Shown here in pieces: positions 62,701 through 64,000 of a stretch of DNA of 64,000 nt. The stretch is from NCBI GenBank assembly GCA_947561395.2, contig OX387182.1:48415949-48479948 (forward strand). The letters run 5' to 3'. The notes under the pieces are model-generated. The model had not been told where the DNA came from. It did no database searches and was given only the letters and a program-made list of their open reading frames with translations. The stretch comes from Buxus sempervirens. Taxonomy: Eukaryota > Streptophyta > Magnoliopsida > Buxales > Buxaceae. The position numbers were made by a program, and so were the translations under genes. Each line of letters opens with the position of its first letter. Within the stretch, counting starts at the first letter, position 1.

Positions 62701-63625
62701 ATGAAAATCCCAGCAACCCAAACCTTAAAAAACTTTCTATGACTTCAACAAGCACCATGACCTGACTGTGGCATATAAGAGAATGCACCTAATAATAAAT
62801 GATACAATCTTATAAGATCTCAAGTCTAAACACTAATGTGGTGCAAAACAATCTTTTATAGCTCATCTCATGTACACATAATTCAGCTAAAAGATTTAAA
62901 CAAACTGAATAAAGGATGACATTTAAGATCAAGTCATGAAAAGATCTCAGCATAAAGGTTTTGAACCTGCTACTAATTTTATGTGCTTTGCTATTAGACA
63001 AACATTTGAGTGAGAATTTCCTTTTTCCCTTTTATTTTCTAGACAGGAGGTGCTTGTCGCAATTTTTTCCTTTTTGTTTTGTTTTTTTTTTTTTTTTTTG
63101 GGGGTGGCAGTGAGCATATCAGCCTTAGAATTCCAGGACATTTGGAAAACAACAACAACAAAAAAAAACAAAGAAAGAAAGAAAAAATAACATGATCACC
63201 ATCAACTCCAATCAACAACTAGCTTAAGTTATGCTGAGAAAAATGAGACATTTATTAAATCCGATGACAAACCTTTTAACTCAATAGGTTGCCTGGTTTT
63301 CTAGATGATAGTCTACAATCAATTGTTTTACAGGTGAAACAATTTGACCATCAAACATGGTTATAAGATACTACGCAGACAAAAGTTGCATCAAGATAAT
63401 ACAAGCATATCACAGCAGCTAGATAGGAGAGAGCCAATTAGTAAACAGATTTAAACCAAGTAACAAAGCAAAGTGCAAGTCAACAAAAAAAAGAGAGCAA
63501 TTGGTTAATGTACCTGGTTCGTGGCAGCAGTGTAAATCTTTTCTTCAAATCTTACAGCAATTTTCTTAAGTTCATGTAACCCCTCTGGGCCAGAAATCGG
63601 AAGGTACCTCTTCAAAGTATCCATT
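37352..63625 (-). CDS. MED15A: Mediator subunit 15a (MED15A), partial at both ends
   Basis: Encodes a coactivator subunit of the Mediator tail module, which contacts transcription factors through its KIX domain in the nucleus. Exons, in reading order on the minus strand, are 63514-63625, 57324-57432, 53774-55126, 45917-45984, 38957-39031 and 37352-38782. All have GT-AG borders and the 3148 bases stay open when joined. KIX helices appear in exons one and two ([18 protein letters not shown], then [15 protein letters not shown]). Next come a long Gln-rich part, a conserved block ([25 protein letters not shown]), a second Gln-rich part and [18 protein letters not shown]. The N-terminal exon lies right of the window. 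The conserved C-terminal exons, roughly 250-300 residues in relatives, were not found to the left. Confidence 0.93.
38957..39031 (-). CDS. MED15A: MED15A short exon (MKEKYLPEL)
   Basis: 75 bases, 25 codons, including [17 protein letters not shown], a conserved helical MED15 block. The acceptor TTTGCAG and donor CAGCAG/GTACTA fit. Confidence 0.92.
39032..41418 (-). other. MED15A intron DNA with GA-rich tract
   Basis: Intron sequence holding a T run with LINE-tail appearance (39167), (CT)n at about 40174-40191, a purine-rich tract at about 40550-40776 and AT-rich DNA. Two frames (39209-39514 and 40439-40819, minus) are low-complexity and not credible genes. Confidence 0.55.
41419..44163 (-). 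mobile_element. Solo LTR in MED15A intron (2745 bp)
   Basis: Starts TGTGGGAAAACGG and ends GGGGTTCTGACA, flanked by ATAAC at 41414-41418 and 44164-44168. Read on the minus strand it begins TGTCAGAACCCC and ends TTTTCCCACA. It carries the minus-strand motif GGGTGCCTAACACCTTCCC (about 41567-41585), shared with the solo LTR at 18849. No internal domains remain, so it is a solo LTR of a Tat/Ogre-like family, in the same orientation as the gene. Confidence 0.88.
44169..45916 (-). other. MED15A intron DNA, possible LTR remnant
   Basis: The stretch 44630-44900 contains repeated phrases around AAATTTCGCTAG and GCATGCC resembling fragments of Ty3 LTRs, with no ends visible. An AATTAATC-like motif recurs at 45340-45520. 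The rest is AT-rich intron. Confidence 0.4.
45917..45984 (-). CDS. MED15A: MED15A short exon (DWQEEIY)
   Basis: 68 bases encoding [20 protein letters not shown] and two further residues. This is a conserved MED15 motif, joined in frame to both neighbours. The borders TTTGTAG/CATC and GGAG/GTTAGT fit. It is isolated between introns of 6.9 and 7.8 kb. Confidence 0.9.
46508..46830 (-). mobile_element. LINE 3' fragment with RNase H end
   Basis: On the minus strand a frame at 46816-46613 reads [20 protein letters not shown] and then [20 protein letters not shown], the C-terminal end of a LINE-type RNase H. It is followed by an untranslated tail ending in an A run (T run at 46508-46517). Strongly 5'-truncated. 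Confidence 0.7.
46831..47450 (-). other. MED15A intron DNA
   Basis: No feature supported. The 81-codon plus-strand frame at 46918 lacks any recognisable motif. Confidence 0.5.
47451..48511. mobile_element. Inverted-repeat element carrying a gene fragment
   Basis: TTGGATAGCCGGATT at 47451-47465 is matched perfectly by its complement at 48497-48511. The right flank continues AAATGCAGCC, as in some plant DNA transposon ends, but the left flank does not, and no target duplication was seen. Inside is a minus-strand pectinesterase fragment. Confidence 0.5.
47955..48125 (-). pseudogene. Pectinesterase fragment
   Basis: On the minus strand, [20 protein letters not shown] followed by [15 protein letters not shown], a TAG stop, and [13 protein letters not shown] matches the region around the first beta-helix turns of pectin methylesterases. 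Those enzymes remove methyl esters from cell-wall pectin. Only about 55 residues are present, without the catalytic residues, so it is a fragment, probably captured by the surrounding inverted-repeat element. Confidence 0.7.
48519..49758 (-). other. MED15A intron DNA
   Basis: AT-rich with short repeats (for example ACGACAACATTCAA near 49106 and 49139). No gene or element end supported. Confidence 0.45.
49759..49918 (+). mobile_element. Copia-like LTR with adjoining primer-binding site
   Basis: A 148-base stretch starts TGTTTTATG, ends GATAGGAACA at 49906, and is directly followed by TGGTATCAAAGC. That is one base different from the usual initiator-tRNA-Met site of plant Copia elements. No internal domains or second LTR follow, so it is a remnant, antisense to MED15A. 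Confidence 0.5.
49919..51900 (-). other. MED15A intron DNA with ACC-rich stretch
   Basis: Includes (TTC)n at about 50487-50506. A long stretch (50540-51000) is rich in ATCACCA, ACCACC and related words, a degenerate trinucleotide-rich sequence with no stable ORF. Confidence 0.5.
51904..52560 (-). mobile_element. RTE-type LINE 3' fragment
   Basis: Minus-strand frames read [20 protein letters not shown] and [20 protein letters not shown], the characteristic end of RTE-clade LINE polymerases. The upstream part, [19 protein letters not shown], is in another frame (52440-52360). The 3' end has a short ATGATGATGATGA repeat (51907-51920), usual for RTE. Heavily mutated. Confidence 0.75.
52800..53640. 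repeat. GGGTT-rich non-autonomous element remnant
   Basis: Words such as GGGTTGGGTTGAG (52895) and AATCCGACCCAACTTGCCC (53600) occur at both ends of an 800-bp AT-rich stretch, similar to 23630-23790. It resembles a decayed DNA transposon. Termini are not defined. Confidence 0.4.
53774..55126 (-). CDS. MED15A: MED15A exon, first glutamine-rich region
   Basis: 1353 bases, in frame throughout. It starts [15 protein letters not shown] and ends LTEVQS. About a third of the residues are glutamine, with runs such as QQQQQQ, and many are serine. The acceptor GAATAG and donor TCGA/GTATGT fit. The Ala/Val-rich open frames on the opposite strand are by-products of CAG/CTG-rich codons. Confidence 0.94.
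55343..56598. mobile_element. PIF/Harbinger-like element
   Basis: Starts GGCTCCGTTTGTTTTGATGT and ends in its complement (one mismatch in the first six bases) at 56598, with TTA on both sides (55340-55342 and 56599-56601). The terminal sequence and TTA duplication fit PIF/Harbinger (Tourist-like) elements. The 1256-bp body encodes no transposase. The part at 55650-56330 has exon-like composition (for example [20 protein letters not shown]) and may be captured host sequence of unknown origin. Confidence 0.75.
56602..57323 (-). other. MED15A intron DNA
   Basis: AT-rich intron between the PIF-like element and the KIX part 2 exon. Nothing else supported. Confidence 0.5.
57324..57432 (-). CDS. 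MED15A: MED15A exon, KIX domain part 2
   Basis: 109 bases, 36 codons plus one base, [15 protein letters not shown] to NQSPSDP. The acceptor TTTCAG and donor CTG/GTGATG fit. It completes the KIX fold and starts a low-complexity stretch. Confidence 0.92.
57433..58503 (-). other. MED15A intron DNA
   Basis: A tRNA-like B-box phrase (TGTGTTCAACTCCC, 57889-57902) could mark a SINE remnant, but no A box or tail is clear. No gene supported. Confidence 0.4.
58504..59550 (+). mobile_element. Probable LTR, left end at 58504
   Basis: Starts TGTAACGATCTAG, a form typical of plant Ty3 LTRs, with a TATA box in AATGTATAAATAGGCC (about 58868-58883) and a GA-rich leader after it. The right end was not found; an L1 LINE lies at 59551, so the LTR may be split or truncated. 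Antisense to MED15A. Confidence 0.5.
59551..61175 (-). mobile_element. 5'-truncated L1-type LINE
   Basis: Read on the minus strand: the C-terminal part of reverse transcriptase ([14 protein letters not shown], then [19 protein letters not shown], 61169-60891), a linker ([20 protein letters not shown], about 60620), and the zinc-binding domain ([18 protein letters not shown] at about 60240-60190, then a CIMC...HLLIHC pattern to about 60110). The 3' end carries an A tail (T run at 59551-59563). Frames are broken, so it is dead. No clear target duplication was found. Confidence 0.85.
61176..62265 (-). other. MED15A intron DNA
   Basis: No coding or element signal beyond short GTTGTT-like stretches near 61725 and 61752. 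Confidence 0.45.
62266..62645 (-). mobile_element. RTE-type LINE 3' fragment
   Basis: On the minus strand, frames around 62600-62440 read [16 protein letters not shown] and later [19 protein letters not shown], a degraded copy of the RTE polymerase end seen at 51904-52560. The 3' end has a TTGTTGTTGTTA-like repeat (62266-62285). Confidence 0.65.
62646..63513 (-). other. MED15A intron DNA
   Basis: Contains T runs at 62650 and 63089-63108 and otherwise AT-rich DNA. Nothing else supported. Confidence 0.45.
63514..63625 (-). CDS. MED15A: MED15A exon, KIX domain part 1
   Basis: 112 bases: the last base of a split codon plus 37 codons beginning [15 protein letters not shown] and ending YTAATNQ. 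The acceptor CACAG/AATGG and donor CCAG/GTACATT are in place. The methionine is internal; the true start codon should be in an exon beyond 64000. Confidence 0.93.
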
Positions 63626-63839
63626 CTGTGTGCGTGAACAAACAGTAAAGTCAGAGTTTTCACAACTAGGTATACATGAAGATGCAACTCAGCAAAGAGA
63701 TTTAAAAAAAAAAAAATCAAATCCTAGTGCATGGATAGGTGATATTACAACGTCCAAAGCACATAGATCTGCATGCAAACTTGATCTAAATTCAGTAGCC
63801 TATAATTCCTAAAAGTTACAATTGCGTACAATAATAAGG

Positions 63840-64000
63840 AAGTTTTTGGGAGGGCTTAGTTTTCTTGTACATGATTGTATTATGTTTTTGTTATAGTTTG
63901 TTTGAGTAGGTCCCTCAATGTGGCTTTTTGGTGTTGCTGGGGGAAGGTAATAGGGTTGTTGCTTATACTTTATTAATATATATCATTATTCATCAAAAAA
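63840..64000 (+). mobile_element. Possible L1 3' end
   Basis: The last 160 bases look like a plant L1 3' untranslated end, finishing CTTTATTAATATATATCATT and an A run at the window edge. There is no coding part. Antisense to MED15A. Confidence 0.35.

Overview
This window is plant nuclear DNA, most likely from a woody flowering plant with long introns and many transposable elements. I infer this from the spliced Mediator subunit 15 gene on the minus strand, the Tat/Ogre-type Ty3 retrotransposon, and the nested CACTA, Mutator-like and PIF/Harbinger elements. The species cannot be determined from the sequence alone. All calls come from reading the sequence; no database search was run.

Region 1 (1-22500) is one very large LTR retrotransposon of the Tat/Ogre group on the plus strand. 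Its 5' LTR is cut by the window edge (1-1457). The primer-binding site is at 1461. An extra ORF1 (2990-4423) precedes gag. Two repeat arrays follow: a 145-bp tandem repeat, then an array of about 12 small hairpins. Next come gag, protease, a long spacer with a G-patch-like motif, reverse transcriptase, RNase H, a second RNase H and integrase, up to 14695. A polypurine tract and the 3' LTR (16840-22500) close the element. The 3' LTR was split by a 2290-bp solo LTR of a related family (18849-21138). The coding regions carry about a dozen stop codons, nearly all explicable as C-to-T changes, plus about three frameshifts.

Region 2 (22501-37351) holds a short gene-like first exon (22974-23309), a Helitron 3' end, a probable LTR ending at 27717, and a CACTA transposon (28333-35312, target duplication ATA). 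Inside the CACTA element sits a Mutator-like element with long inverted repeats and a deleted transposase. A 1035-bp-period AT-rich direct duplication follows.

Region 3 (37352-64000) is most of a MED15A gene, read right to left. Six exons, totalling 3148 coding bases, join without a frame break through GT-AG sites. They encode the C-terminal part of the KIX domain and the long glutamine-rich central part of the protein. The first exon lies to the right of the window. The 3' exons for the conserved C-terminus were not found anywhere to the left, so that end is either beyond a very long intron or lost. The introns hold a second solo LTR, L1 and RTE LINE fragments, a PIF/Harbinger element, and an inverted-repeat element carrying a pectinesterase gene fragment.

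The most unusual signals are structural. The hairpin array between ORF1 and gag keeps its stems by paired substitutions. Palindromes of the form TATCCGG...CCGGATA sit upstream of the TATA box in two different LTR families.
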